A stretch of DNA of 64,000 bases from Marinobacter sp. BW6 (GTDB lineage Bacteria; Pseudomonadota; Gammaproteobacteria; Pseudomonadales; Oleiphilaceae): the NCBI RefSeq assembly GCF_008107725.1, contig NZ_VIRN01000064.1:1054001-1118000 (forward strand), read 5' to 3'. Below the pieces are notes generated by a model. That model worked only from the letters and a program-made list of their open reading frames with translations, had not been told where the DNA came from and did not search any database. The position numbers and the translations under genes were made by a program. Shown piece by piece: positions 1 to 9,030 of the stretch. Numbering within the stretch: the stretch's first letter is position 1; every line of letters starts with the position of its first letter.

Positions 1-1601
1 TCCAGCTCTTCGTTGATCGAGGAGCGGTCGAGAATTTCGCCGGTGTCCGGATCCCGGTATTCCTGATCCTGAATCCAGAAATCGGCATAGGTGACGTACC
101 TGTCGAACAGGTTCTGGCCGTACTCGCTGTAGCTTTCCAGATACGCAGTCTGGATTTCCTTACCGATGAACTGCACATAGTGCGGTGCCAGGAATTCCTT
201 GATGAACCTGAGATATTTCTCATGGGTTTCGGCAGGGAACTGTTCCTGCTCGATCTGTTTTTCAAGAACGTAGAGCAGGTGAACCGGGTTGGCAGCCACT
301 TCGGTGGTGTCGAAATTGAAGACTTTGGACAGGATCTTGAAGGCAAAACGGGTGGAAAGCCCATCCATGCCCTCCATTACGCCAGCGGCGTCACGGTACT
401 CCTGAATGGATTTGGCCTTCGGGTCGGTGTCCTTGATGTTCTGGCCGTCATAAACCCGCATCTTGGAGAAGATGCTGGAGTTTTCCGGATCCTTGATGCG
501 TGACAGCACCGAGAACTGCGCGAGCATATCTAGGGTATCGGGCGCGCAAGGCGCGCCTTCCAGGGAGCTGTTGCTCAGCAGTTTTTTGTAGATCTCGATT
601 TCTTCAGTTACCCGCACACAGTAGGGCACCTTGACGATATACACCCGGTCAAGGAACGCTTCGTTGTGCTTGTTGTTGCGGAAGGTCTGCCACTCGGATT
701 CGTTGGAGTGGGCCAGGATCACACCGTCGAACGGGACAGAACCCATGCCTTCGGTGGTGTTGTAGTTGCCCTCCTGGGTGGCCGTCAGCAAAGGATGCAG
801 CACCTTGATCGGTGCCTTGAACATCTCTACGAATTCCATCAGGCCCTGGTTGGCTTTGCACAAACCCCCGCTGAAGCTGTAAGCATCGGGATCATCCTGG
901 GAGAAGTCCTCCAGCATGCGAATGTTTACCTTGCCGACGAGGGCAGAAATATCCTGGTTATTGTCGTCGCCGGGTTCGGTCTTGGAGACAGCAACCTGAT
1001 CGAGTACCGAGGGGTACATTTTCACAACCCGGAACTGGCTGATGTCGCCGCCGTATTCATGCAGGCGTTTGACGGCCCAGGGCGACATGATGTTTTTGAG
1101 GTAGCGGGCGGGGATGCCGTATTCCTCTTCCAGGATCTGGGCATCTTCAGCCGGGTCGAACAGTCCCAGCGGCGATTCGTTCACTGGTGAGCCCTTTATG
1201 GCGTAGAAGGGCACTTTCTGCATCAGTGATTTGAGTTTTTCTGCCAGGGAGGATTTACCGCCGCCGACGGGACCAAGGAGGTAAAGAATCTGTTTCTTTT
1301 CTTCCAGGCCCTGGGCGGCGTGTCGGAAGAAGGAGACGATATTTTCTACGGCGTCTTCCATGCCATAGAATTCGGAAAACTCGGGGTATCGCTTGATGAC
1401 TTTATTGGAAAATATGCGTGACAGCCTCGGATCTTTCGAGGTATCGACGAGCTCTGGTTCGCCAATGGCAATTAACATCCTCTCAGCGGCCGTGGCGTAG
1501 GCCGTTGGGTCCTTTTTGCAGATCTCCAGGTATTCCTCCAGGCTGTATTCTTCTTCCTGGGTACTCTCATACCGGTCTTTGAAATGCTGCAGTATGCTCA
1601 T
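1..1601 (-). CDS. prkA: PrkA family serine protein kinase (3' part beyond window)
   Basis: A cytoplasmic AAA+-like serine kinase; the family works with the DUF444 protein YeaH and SpoVR in stationary-phase and nitrogen-stress responses. About 533 residues are visible of a usual ~640, and the C-terminus runs off the left edge. The start is the ATG at 1599-1601, giving MSILQHFKDRYES. A Walker A motif GPVGGGKS lies at residues 110-117, followed by the family run around PFYAIKGSPVNESPLGLFDP. The reading frame is unbroken through the visible part. The usual partner genes would lie left of the window. A hairpin CCGCCC-ATCC-GGGCGG at 1667-1682 sits in its probable 5' leader. Confidence 0.95.
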   Translation of the reverse strand, partial: MSILQHFKDRYESTQEEEYSLEEYLEICKKDPTAYATAAERMLIAIGEPELVDTSKDPRLSRIFSNKVIKRYPEFSEFYGMEDAVENIVSFFRHAAQGLEEKKQILYLLGPVGGGKSSLAEKLKSLMQKVPFYAIKGSPVNESPLGLFDPAEDAQILEEEYGIPARYLKNIMSPWAVKRLHEYGGDISQFRVVKMYPSVLDQVAVSKTEPGDDNNQDISALVGKVNIRMLEDFSQDDPDAYSFSGGLCKANQGLMEFVEMFKAPIKVLHPLLTATQEGNYNTTEGMGSVPFDGVILAHSNESEWQTFRNNKHNEAFLDRVYIVKVPYCVRVTEEIEIYKKLLSNSSLEGAPCAPDTLDMLAQFSVLSRIKDPENSSIFSKMRVYDGQNIKDTDPKAKSIQEYRDAAGVMEGMDGLSTRFAFKILSKVFNFDTTEVAANPVHLLYVLEKQIEQEQFPAETHEKYLRFIKEFLAPHYVQFIGKEIQTAYLESYSEYGQNLFDRYVTYADFWIQDQEYRDPDTGEILDRSSINEEL

Positions 1602-1991
1602 AGATCGCCCTCGCTCGCTGTTTCTTCAGCTTTCAGTTCACGCAATTTCCCCGTTTGCAGTCAGCTCCGCCCATCCGGGCGGTTTATTTAGTTATGGGTG
1701 GAAGGAATGGATACTTACAAGTCTGTGCACGATCTGGTCGTGGTCGGCTTGCTTACTTTGAGCTTAGTTCACGGTTGGGGAGTTGGACAGTGGGTGAGTG
1801 GTTAAGGTTCATTAAATTATGTTAGGCGGGTGTGTTGGTTTTGTAGCCTTATTAGGGGAGGGGGCTGGAGCGCACCGGGAGTCTTTCTGTGTACGAATTG
1901 GCAACTCGCTGCGCTCAGACATCAAATTCGTACACAGAAAAACTCCCGATACACTCCGATCAAGCCATCGGGATAATCGCTTTAAATCAGC
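1602..1991. other. Gene-free stretch between tpm and prkA
   Basis: 390 bp with no convincing reading frame. It must hold the prkA promoter (minus strand). It contains a small GC hairpin at 1667-1682 and the long inverted repeat at 1876-1948 described separately. Composition around 1740-1860 is AT-richer than the neighbours. I could not pick a clear -35/-10 pair. Confidence 0.6.
1876..1948. repeat. Long inverted repeat between tpm and prkA
   Basis: Arms 1876-1899 and 1925-1948 are 24 nt each and pair with one mismatch around a 25-nt loop. Each arm contains TCTGTGTACGAATT or its complement. Read on the minus strand the loop carries TGAGCGCAGCGAGTT, almost the same as the loop of the inverted repeat at 47338-47431. 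It lies just after the tpm stop and may act as a bidirectional terminator or be a dispersed palindromic element. Confidence 0.75.
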
Positions 1992-2645
1992 CTAGAGTTT
2001 GGTTAGACGAAACACGCTTTCTGAGGCGTTTTCCAGACCCTTTCGCTTGGTAAACGGATGATCCTTGGCCAGGGTGTTGGTCAGGATGTGCTCGATCTTG
2101 TAGTCGTCCTGGTAGAGTTCACGGACTTCTTCGTCGCTGACGTTGAACGGCGGGCCCTTGATTTCGGTGTCGTAGTCCAGGGTGATCAGCAGGATTCTGG
2201 TGCCGTCGGGGATGATGGCGGTTAGGTGGTTAACGTAGTCTTTGCGCATGTGGGGCGGCAGGGCAATCAGGGCGGCCCGGTCGTAGACCAGTCGGACGTG
2301 TTTGAGATCGTCGGGGACCAGTTGGAAGAAGTCGCCGCACCAGAGCTGCAGGTTGTCGTGTTTAAAGGTGATGAAGGGTTCGCTGGGGTGGACTTTGGCT
2401 TTCTCCCCGGCTTCTTCGAAGAAATCCTTGCAGGCCAGTTCGCTCAGTTCCACGCCGATGATGGGGTGGCCGCGGTCGTGGAGCCACCACATGTCGTGCG
2501 CTTTTCCGCAGAGGGGGACAAAGACGGCGTCGGTGCCTTTGCCGGCCAATTCCGGCCAGTGGTCGTAGAGGTACTGGTTAACTGTGCCCTCGTGGAAACC
2601 GATTTCTTTTTTAGCCCAGCGTTCGTGCCAGAATTCATGTTCCAT
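1992..2645 (-). CDS. tpm: Thiopurine S-methyltransferase
   Basis: SAM-dependent methyltransferase of the TPMT family (EC 2.1.1.67 by family). The bacterial members also methylate inorganic selenium and tellurium compounds. The 217-residue length is normal for bacterial TPMT. The N-terminus MEHEFWHERWAKKEIGFHEG is the family signature, and the SAM-binding region FVPLCGKAHDMWWLHDRGH is at about residues 42-60. The start is ATG at 2643-2645. The gene stands alone, divergent from the dehydrogenase at 2739. The stop is followed by the long inverted repeat before prkA. The actual substrate here is unknown. Confidence 0.95.
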   Translation of the reverse strand: MEHEFWHERWAKKEIGFHEGTVNQYLYDHWPELAGKGTDAVFVPLCGKAHDMWWLHDRGHPIIGVELSELACKDFFEEAGEKAKVHPSEPFITFKHDNLQLWCGDFFQLVPDDLKHVRLVYDRAALIALPPHMRKDYVNHLTAIIPDGTRILLITLDYDTEIKGPPFNVSDEEVRELYQDDYKIEHILTNTLAKDHPFTKRKGLENASESVFRLTKL

Positions 2646-2738
2646 GGTTCACACCCTGTTCTTGCTTGGACATCTTGAGTTTTGGACGTTTATCTCAGTC
2701 TACCCTAATCTGTGGCCATCTGGATTCAGGAGAAAAGT

Positions 2739-3674
2739 ATGAAAGCGGTGTTCCTTGATGCCAAAACCCTTGGCGATGATGTGGACCTGTCACCCATTGA
2801 GTCGGTGACGGGCGGGCTGGAAAAATATCAGCGGACAGCGCCGGATGAGATACTGGAGCGCATCCGTGGCTTTGATACCGTTCTGGTCAACAAGGTGGTG
2901 CTCAAGCGAGAGCATTTCGAGGCTTGTCCGGAGCTTAAAACCATCGCCGTGGTGGCAACCGGGCTAAACAACATTGACCAGACGGCGGCGAAGGATCACG
3001 GCATCAAAGTGATGAACGTGACCAACTATGGCCGCTCCACGGTAGCCCAGCACACCATGGCCCTGATGTTAGCGCTGGCCACCCGGCTGCTGGATTACAG
3101 CCGCGATGTCCAGGCGGGGCGCTGGGGTAAAAGCGACATGTTCTGCCTGATGGATCACCCGATCATGGAGCTGGAGGGGCGAACCCTCGGTGTTGTCGGC
3201 TACGGAGATCTGGGCGAGGGTGTGGCCGAGCGGGCGGCCGCTTTTGGTATGCGGGTTCTGCTCGGGGCTCGGCCCGGTCAGAAGGCTGGAGAGGTGGACG
3301 GGTATTCCCGGATTCCCCTGGACGAGCTGCTGCCTCAGGTGGATGTACTGTCGCTGCACTGCCTGCTCACCGATGAAACCCGGGACCTGATCGGTGCCCG
3401 CGAATTAAAAATGATGAAGCCCGAGGCGTTGCTCATCAACACCAGCCGTGGTGGCCTGGTGAACGAGCGGGCACTGGCGGATGCGCTGCGCGCCGGCGAG
3501 ATAGGCGGCGCGGGTTTCGATGTGTTGACCGAGGAACCGCCCCGCAACGGCAATCCCCTGCTGGCGGACGATATTCCAAATCTGATTATTACGCCGCACT
3601 CCGCCTGGGCCAGTCGGGAGGCGCGTCAGCGGATCGTTGGTATTACCGCAGCCAACCTGAGATCGGTGCTTTAA
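2739..3674 (+). CDS. D-2-hydroxyacid dehydrogenase (glycerate dehydrogenase-like)
   Basis: NAD(P)-dependent oxidoreductase interconverting a 2-hydroxy acid and a 2-oxo acid, cytoplasmic. The 311 residues contain the Rossmann motif GYGDLG at 154-159. The family catalytic residues are Arg237 (in NTSRGG), Glu265/266 and His287 (in TPHSAWAS). Overall it is closest to hydroxypyruvate/glycerate dehydrogenases (HprA type), but substrate cannot be fixed from sequence. I chose the ATG at 2739 over the GTG at 2712 because AGGAGA lies at 2728-2733. The gene is monocistronic and converges on the FadL gene across a shared terminator. Confidence 0.9.
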   Translation: MKAVFLDAKTLGDDVDLSPIESVTGGLEKYQRTAPDEILERIRGFDTVLVNKVVLKREHFEACPELKTIAVVATGLNNIDQTAAKDHGIKVMNVTNYGRSTVAQHTMALMLALATRLLDYSRDVQAGRWGKSDMFCLMDHPIMELEGRTLGVVGYGDLGEGVAERAAAFGMRVLLGARPGQKAGEVDGYSRIPLDELLPQVDVLSLHCLLTDETRDLIGARELKMMKPEALLINTSRGGLVNERALADALRAGEIGGAGFDVLTEEPPRNGNPLLADDIPNLIITPHSAWASREARQRIVGITAANLRSVL

Positions 3675-3701
3675 AAGAAAAGCCCCGGAAAGACCGGGGC
3701 T
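3675..3701. terminator. Bidirectional Rho-independent terminator
   Basis: Stem AGCCCCGG (3681-3688), loop AAAGA, stem CCGGGGCT (3694-3701). On the minus strand it is followed by TTTTCTTTT, so it is a strong terminator for the FadL gene. On the plus strand the T-run is short, so it is weaker for the dehydrogenase. Confidence 0.85.
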
Positions 3702-3724
3702 TCAGACACTGGCTTGGTCGAGGT

Positions 3725-4978
3725 TCAGTATTTCCAGCCGACGCTGACAGAGGCGCCCAACTGGTACATTTCCAGGTCAATAGTCTGGTTCGGTGCGAGC
3801 GGGTTGGGGCCGGTCACTGTCTTGGCGGGTGAGTAAAACGCCATGCCCGACACATCGAGATTTTCGCTGAAGCTATGAGTGAATCCGCCGGTGAAGTGCC
3901 ATTCCTGAACGCCCGGTGCCAGGATGTTGAAAAGCACATCTTCGTCTGAGATCGGGTTCTCTCCGTAGCTCACACCGGCCCGCCACGCGTGGGACGTTGT
4001 TTGCTGCCACTGCCAGCCCAGCTTGACGATGGTCATGTCGTCCCAGCCAAAGCCAGCGCCGTTATCATCGCCGAGCTGTGCGGTCTGCAGATTGGGCAGC
4101 AGCGGGTTGCCCACGCTGTTAATCTCGCTGTACCGGATATGCTGGACATCCAGCAGGAACCAGTGGTCTTCAAGCCCAGACCAGGCAATGCCCGCGTTGA
4201 ACATCTGTGGGATGTCGAAGTCGCCCTGTTCGGCGAACAGGCCGCGGTACTTGTCGAACTCGTTCATCTTGAGAATGTTGCGCCAGCTCACGCCACCGCG
4301 CAGGGTGTCAGTAATTTCGCCCTGCCAACCGATCTGGTAACCATAGCCCCAGGCATCGTCGGTGCCGTTGTTGGATAGTGCGCTTGCGTCAGAAGAAAAC
4401 GGCGCGAAGCTCTGCAGGCCTTCAGCCTCAAAGCGCTGATAGGCGATAACCGGCGAAATGCCGATGGCCTGGTTATCGGAGAACTCCCAGGACCAGGTAG
4501 GGGCAATAAATAGTTGCTCCAGATTTACGCCGGTTCGGCCCGCGTAAAAAGGCCCCCCGCTTTCACCGGAGTAGTCGGTGTTCATGCCACCGTTGGCAAA
4601 TACGGAAACGCCAAAACTTGTGGTGTCTGACAGTTCCCGATTAAAACCCAGGTGGGGTATGACAAAGCCGTTGCGGCTGCTTTTATACGTGCCGGGCTGC
4701 AAGGAGAACGCGGGCGGCGGAGAGAGCGGGCCCTCAACGGTGTACTCCCGCCGCGGCGAAAACACTTCGAAACCGCCATCAACACGATTACCTACAAACG
4801 CCATTCCTGCCGGGTTGGTAGCGGCGGCAATGCTGTCCTGGGACAGCGCAGTGCCAGCGCCTGCCATGCCCTTACTGATGGTGCCGTAGCCGTGGCTGAA
4901 GTAGCCATTGGTGGCCATAGCGGTCACAGGAGAGAGAGTCGTGAGTGCGGCGACTCCGAGAACAAACTTGATTCGCAT
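3725..4978 (-). CDS. OmpP1/FadL/TodX family outer-membrane transporter
   Basis: Outer-membrane beta-barrel for uptake of hydrophobic compounds such as long-chain fatty acids or hydrocarbons. A signal peptide of about 22 residues ends ...SPVTAMA, and the mature N-terminus TNGYFSHGYG is the family hallmark. It is followed by the conserved stretch GMAGAGTALSQDSIAAATNP. Length (417 aa) is normal, and the C-terminus ends in an aromatic pair pattern (SVGWKY) typical of barrel assembly signals. In an alkane user it may import alkanes or fatty acids; this is inference. It is monocistronic with a strong terminator at 3675-3701. Confidence 0.92.
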   Translation of the reverse strand: MRIKFVLGVAALTTLSPVTAMATNGYFSHGYGTISKGMAGAGTALSQDSIAAATNPAGMAFVGNRVDGGFEVFSPRREYTVEGPLSPPPAFSLQPGTYKSSRNGFVIPHLGFNRELSDTTSFGVSVFANGGMNTDYSGESGGPFYAGRTGVNLEQLFIAPTWSWEFSDNQAIGISPVIAYQRFEAEGLQSFAPFSSDASALSNNGTDDAWGYGYQIGWQGEITDTLRGGVSWRNILKMNEFDKYRGLFAEQGDFDIPQMFNAGIAWSGLEDHWFLLDVQHIRYSEINSVGNPLLPNLQTAQLGDDNGAGFGWDDMTIVKLGWQWQQTTSHAWRAGVSYGENPISDEDVLFNILAPGVQEWHFTGGFTHSFSENLDVSGMAFYSPAKTVTGPNPLAPNQTIDLEMYQLGASVSVGWKY

Positions 4979-5177
4979 GAGAAAATACCCAATCAGGAAC
5001 GTAAAATCGCGAGTAGCGGGTGTTTTACAGAATTTATGTTATAAGAGGAAGTAACGAATATTGATATGGTTATATTAAGCATGGCGCCCTCGCAAACCCC
5101 AGTTAATCGGCCATACTCTGGTTAGACCGGATATCTGACTGATAATCTGACTAAAACAGGGAACGACAGGACCTAAA

Positions 5178-6539
5178 GTGGCTTCATTCCAATTGAAAGA
5201 CCGGCTCCAGGCAGCTGAGCGCTGGATTCTGGCGAATCCGAACCCGCCCCAGAACTGGCCCTGGACATGGCTCTACAGGGTCGGGCGTACTGCTTACGCG
5301 ATGGCTCGGGATGTCCTCAGCGGACAGTTGACTCTCCACGCCATGAGCCTGGTGTACACAACGTTGCTGAGCATTGTGCCTCTGCTCGCCCTGAGCTTCT
5401 CGGTGCTCAAGGCGCTGGGAGTGCATCAGCGGATGGAGCCGTTCCTGTTCCAGTTCTTTGAACCGCTGGGGCCCCAGGGAATAGAGCTCGCCGAGCAGAT
5501 ACTTGGGTTCGTGGATAACATGAAAGTCGGGGTGCTTGGTTCTGTGGGCCTGGCGTTGCTGGTCTACACGGTAGTTTCCCTGCTTCAGAAAATCGAACGT
5601 TCCTTTAACATGATCTGGCGGGTGCCAGACATGCGCTCGATGGCGCAGCGATTCAGCAATTACCTGAGCGTGATCATGGTGGGTCCGCTTCTGATGGTTT
5701 CGGCCATTGGCGTCAGCGCGACCATTTTCTCCTCAACCATCGTCCAGAAGCTCATCGAAATCGAGCCTTTCGGTTCGGTGATTCTTGTGGCCAGCCGGTT
5801 CACCCCGTTTTTCCTGGTGGTTGGCGCTTTCACATTCGTCTATGTATTCATGCCGAATACCCGGGTCAAGCTCCGTTATGCGGCCATCGGCGGTCTGGTA
5901 GCCGGGGTATCCTGGCAGGCGGGGGGTATGCTGTTTGCCTCGTTCGTTGCCGGGTCTGCCAAGTACGCGGCAATCTATTCCAGTTTCGCCATCGGCATCA
6001 TTCTGCTGATCTGGATCTATCTGAACTGGATGATCCTCCTGCTGGGCGCCAGCCTGGGATTCTACATGCAGAATCCCGGCTCCGTGGCCAAGCGGCGTGA
6101 GGTGCAACTGGCGCCGGAGCTGCAAGAAAATGTGGCGCTGGCGACCATGTGGCTGGTGGCCAAACCCTTCAGCGAGGGCAAGCCCGCACCTCAGCAGGAA
6201 TTACTGGAATATGAGCTGAGAGTGCCGGGTGAGGTAACCCGGGCTCTCAGTGACAAATTGATCCGTGCCGGTTTACTGAGTCTGGCCGGTAGTCAGGGCG
6301 ACCGACTGGTGCCCGGACGGGCGCTGGATCTGATCACGATTGGCGACGTGCTCAAGGTTGTTCGCCACGACGAGGACCGAATTGTTGATCGGCTCCCGAA
6401 AGTGATTCCTGCCGAATTGGTGGGAGCCCGCAAGGTGGAGGAAACTCGGACCTTTGCGGAGTTGTTGCGCGGCGATGAGGCAAAGGAAAAGCCAAGAGCT
6501 GTGGCGGAAAGAGAGCCTGTCTCAACTTCTGACAGTTGA
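5178..6539 (+). CDS. yihY: YihY/BrkB family inner-membrane protein
   Basis: Polytopic inner-membrane protein of the family once mislabelled RNase BN; its transport role is unproven. It has about six hydrophobic segments between residues ~50 and 300 and includes family sequences such as ALSFSVLKALGV and IYLNWMILLLGASLGFYMQN. A soluble C-terminal tail of ~150 residues looks winged-helix-like. The start is GTG at 5178 with AGGA six bases upstream. The 3' end overlaps the convergent HDOD gene by 18 bp. Confidence 0.9.
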   Translation: MASFQLKDRLQAAERWILANPNPPQNWPWTWLYRVGRTAYAMARDVLSGQLTLHAMSLVYTTLLSIVPLLALSFSVLKALGVHQRMEPFLFQFFEPLGPQGIELAEQILGFVDNMKVGVLGSVGLALLVYTVVSLLQKIERSFNMIWRVPDMRSMAQRFSNYLSVIMVGPLLMVSAIGVSATIFSSTIVQKLIEIEPFGSVILVASRFTPFFLVVGAFTFVYVFMPNTRVKLRYAAIGGLVAGVSWQAGGMLFASFVAGSAKYAAIYSSFAIGIILLIWIYLNWMILLLGASLGFYMQNPGSVAKRREVQLAPELQENVALATMWLVAKPFSEGKPAPQQELLEYELRVPGEVTRALSDKLIRAGLLSLAGSQGDRLVPGRALDLITIGDVLKVVRHDEDRIVDRLPKVIPAELVGARKVEETRTFAELLRGDEAKEKPRAVAEREPVSTSDS

Positions 6540-7571
6540 GCGGCCACCTTCCCGGAGCATCTTCTGGAGAGCGTTGCGCACGTTGCTGATCTGATCCGGG
6601 GTCAGGCGCACCACTTTCGGCAGCTCCTCTTCGGCAAGATTCCGCTGATGAGCATGCCTGAGCACTTCCCGGGTGCCAATGACCATGCCGTCGGTCAGCG
6701 GCGTGTGCTTCTGTCTTGGGGCTGGCCGTTCTGCGGCCAAAAGATAGGCATGGTACTTGGGGGGAAGGTTCCATTCGTTGGCCAGGAGCTGGCAAGTAGC
6801 CCACTGGTACCTTGCCAGGGCATGGCGAACAAGCGCCGGCTCCGGTTCACCGGTTGCTGTGCGCGACCGGCAAATACGCTGCAGCTCACGGCGGATCGTG
6901 ATGTACGCCAGTGAGGGCAGCAAGCCCACCATGAAGTGTGCACTGGTGTCTTCGCCCTGGGTTCTGGCAATGAGTTCTGCGGCTCTTGCGCAGGTCAGGC
7001 CCCAGCGCCAGCCGCGCTGGCCGAATAGCGCTTCCCGGCTGTTCCTGGCGGCCATCATGGGGCGCATGACGGCTGCGGATATGACGTTCCGGATGCCATC
7101 CACCCCGAGTACAAATACCGCCTGGTCCACCGACTCAATGGCATGGTCGCTGGTTCGGAAGTAGGGGCTGTTGGCAATCTGGAGAAGCTGATCCGTCAGC
7201 GATGGGTCGCCAAGAATGATCTCCGTCAGCCGTTGGCGGTCGGTGGACTCATCGGACAGGGCCCGCATGAGCATTGGCAGGCTCATGGGTTGGCGGGGCA
7301 GTTCCTCCATCTTGTTGCTGGTGAGTCGCTGATAAAGCTCTTCCAGCACTTCCTCGTAGGAAGAAAGATCAGCCCTCAGGGCTGCGGGCTCCGCATCGAG
7401 CAGCCAGCAGAACAGATGTTCCTCCAGCTGTTGGGCAAGCACCGGGCTTGCGTCAGGCGTGTCGGTGGCCGGTTTTTCCGGAGATGGATTGAACAACCTC
7501 GCTTCCGGAGCGGGTGGTACAGACTGTTTGGTTGCGAATAATCCTGAAATCCAGGAGAGAAAACCTGGCAT
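6522..7571 (-). CDS. HDOD domain-containing protein
   Basis: Cytoplasmic signalling protein with an HDOD domain, a metal-less relative of HD-GYP phosphodiesterases. The domain spans about residues 95-300 and is recognisable from LPRQPMSLPMLMRALSD, ILGDPSLTDQLLQIANS and AVFVLGVDGIRNVISAA. The N-terminal ~90 residues are a poorly conserved linker. Start ATG at 7571 has GGAGG upstream. It lies 110 bp after the DUF445 gene on the same strand and overlaps the 3' end of yihY. No output domain is fused, so its partner is unknown. Confidence 0.88.
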   Translation of the reverse strand: MPGFLSWISGLFATKQSVPPAPEARLFNPSPEKPATDTPDASPVLAQQLEEHLFCWLLDAEPAALRADLSSYEEVLEELYQRLTSNKMEELPRQPMSLPMLMRALSDESTDRQRLTEIILGDPSLTDQLLQIANSPYFRTSDHAIESVDQAVFVLGVDGIRNVISAAVMRPMMAARNSREALFGQRGWRWGLTCARAAELIARTQGEDTSAHFMVGLLPSLAYITIRRELQRICRSRTATGEPEPALVRHALARYQWATCQLLANEWNLPPKYHAYLLAAERPAPRQKHTPLTDGMVIGTREVLRHAHQRNLAEEELPKVVRLTPDQISNVRNALQKMLREGGRSTVRS

Positions 7572-7681
7572 CCGTTGCCTCCGGGTCGAACCTGTTCGAA
7601 GTAATGAACCTCCGTTTCCGAGAGTATAGATGTACGACGCATCCTTGCACAGGTTTTAAGCCGGTGAATTAAGGTAGGAAT

Positions 7682-8911
7682 TTACAGGAACGACTCTCCG
7701 AACACGAACACCAGTTGGCAGATACCAGCGCCAAACCCGAGGAAAGCGCCCACCAGGATTAGTTTGATTTCATCCTCCTGAAAGCAGGGGCGGAGAAGAT
7801 CCTGAAATTCTTCGGAAGACAGGGCAATCATCCGCTCAACCATGATGGATTCCACGGCCTGGGCCCTGTCTTTTTCGAATACCGGATTATTAAAAGAGGT
7901 CTGTGATATTTCGATAGCTTTCTCGCCGACCTTGTTCTTGAGGGTGGCGAAGCCGGTGGGTCCGAAGGCCATCTGCGTCAGCGCCTTGCCCATGCCGGCG
8001 GTTTCATCCACCAGCGGCTTGATGTGCTTTTTGACCATGTTGCGGGCGCGGTCGCCCTTGGGGCCGTCGAGAATGGCGTTGATAATGTTGCCAACAGTGA
8101 GAATCTCGTGGGTAACAATGTGGCAGAAGGACTCCGCTACGGCCGGCTGGCGTTTCAGGAACAGGCCCTGAATGCGGAAGGGGCCGACTTTTTTCGCGTG
8201 CAGTGGCCGGAAGATGACGTTCAGGGCAATCCAGTTGGTGGCCCAGCCCACAAGAAGGCCAAAGAATGGCAGTACCCACCAGCTGGGGTAGACATACCAG
8301 ACCGCCATCTGGATCAGGCCGAACAGGAAGCCAAAGTAGAGCCCCGAGTTGATGATGAACCGGAATTCCACCTCGCCGCATTCGATAAATATCCGGTTCA
8401 GCAGCTCCTTGTCACTGGCCAGTCGTTCAATGACCATGCCCTTGATATCCAGCAGGTCCTCGATGTTGTCGGACACGTCTTCCACCAGGTTGTCCACGAG
8501 CTGGGGCGTGGATTTGCGGACGCGATCGTAGACCATCTTCCTGGCCGAGGCCGGCAGATTTTCCCAGAAGGTGGGGTATTCCTTGAGCATCATTTCGTCC
8601 ACGTATTCCTCGATGCGAGGTTCGACGGAGTGAACGATATGGGTGGCGAGGACTTTCGGATCGATCTGCTGGAAGATCTCCCGAACGGTGCCGATCTTGG
8701 AAATGGTGGCATCGACACTGATGGCCGCCATTTTACGGGCCTTCGAGGGAATAATGCCTTGCCAGCCAAGCAGCGGTGGTTTGCCAATGAATTCCAGTGG
8801 ATAGAAGGTCATCTTGATGGCAAGCCAGTTGGTGGTCCAGCCAATCAGGGCGGCAATGACCGGGATACTGAGGTATTGCCAGAATTCTAGGGTGCTTAGC
8901 AGGCTTGTCAT
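7682..8911 (-). CDS. DUF445 family membrane protein
   Basis: A 409-residue membrane protein of unknown function. The N-terminal segment IPVIAALIGWTTNWLAIKMTF is the DUF445 signature and is repeated mid-protein as PFFGLLVGWATNWIALNVIF, so the protein is an internal duplication with a long cytoplasmic helical region between. A third hydrophobic segment (LILVGAFLGFGAGICQLVFV) ends the protein. Start ATG at 8911. It lies 119 bp downstream of rsmE on the same strand. No specific function is assigned. Confidence 0.88.
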   Translation of the reverse strand: MTSLLSTLEFWQYLSIPVIAALIGWTTNWLAIKMTFYPLEFIGKPPLLGWQGIIPSKARKMAAISVDATISKIGTVREIFQQIDPKVLATHIVHSVEPRIEEYVDEMMLKEYPTFWENLPASARKMVYDRVRKSTPQLVDNLVEDVSDNIEDLLDIKGMVIERLASDKELLNRIFIECGEVEFRFIINSGLYFGFLFGLIQMAVWYVYPSWWVLPFFGLLVGWATNWIALNVIFRPLHAKKVGPFRIQGLFLKRQPAVAESFCHIVTHEILTVGNIINAILDGPKGDRARNMVKKHIKPLVDETAGMGKALTQMAFGPTGFATLKNKVGEKAIEISQTSFNNPVFEKDRAQAVESIMVERMIALSSEEFQDLLRPCFQEDEIKLILVGAFLGFGAGICQLVFVFGESFL

Positions 8912-9030
8912 CCCGTTACTCGCGTGTGATCGGTTTTTTGCTTTCGGAGTCGACAGGGATAATGTTGGTGGGACCCACCTATGTCAATGACTTGCGTGCC
9001 GACATGAGACGGCGGCACGGTCGGGACTGG

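Noticed and set aside
6522..6539. 18-bp convergent overlap of yihY and the HDOD gene, and a similar one at 35835-35852
   Set aside because: Short convergent 3' overlaps are common in dense genomes and both frames are intact; no special regulation is implied.
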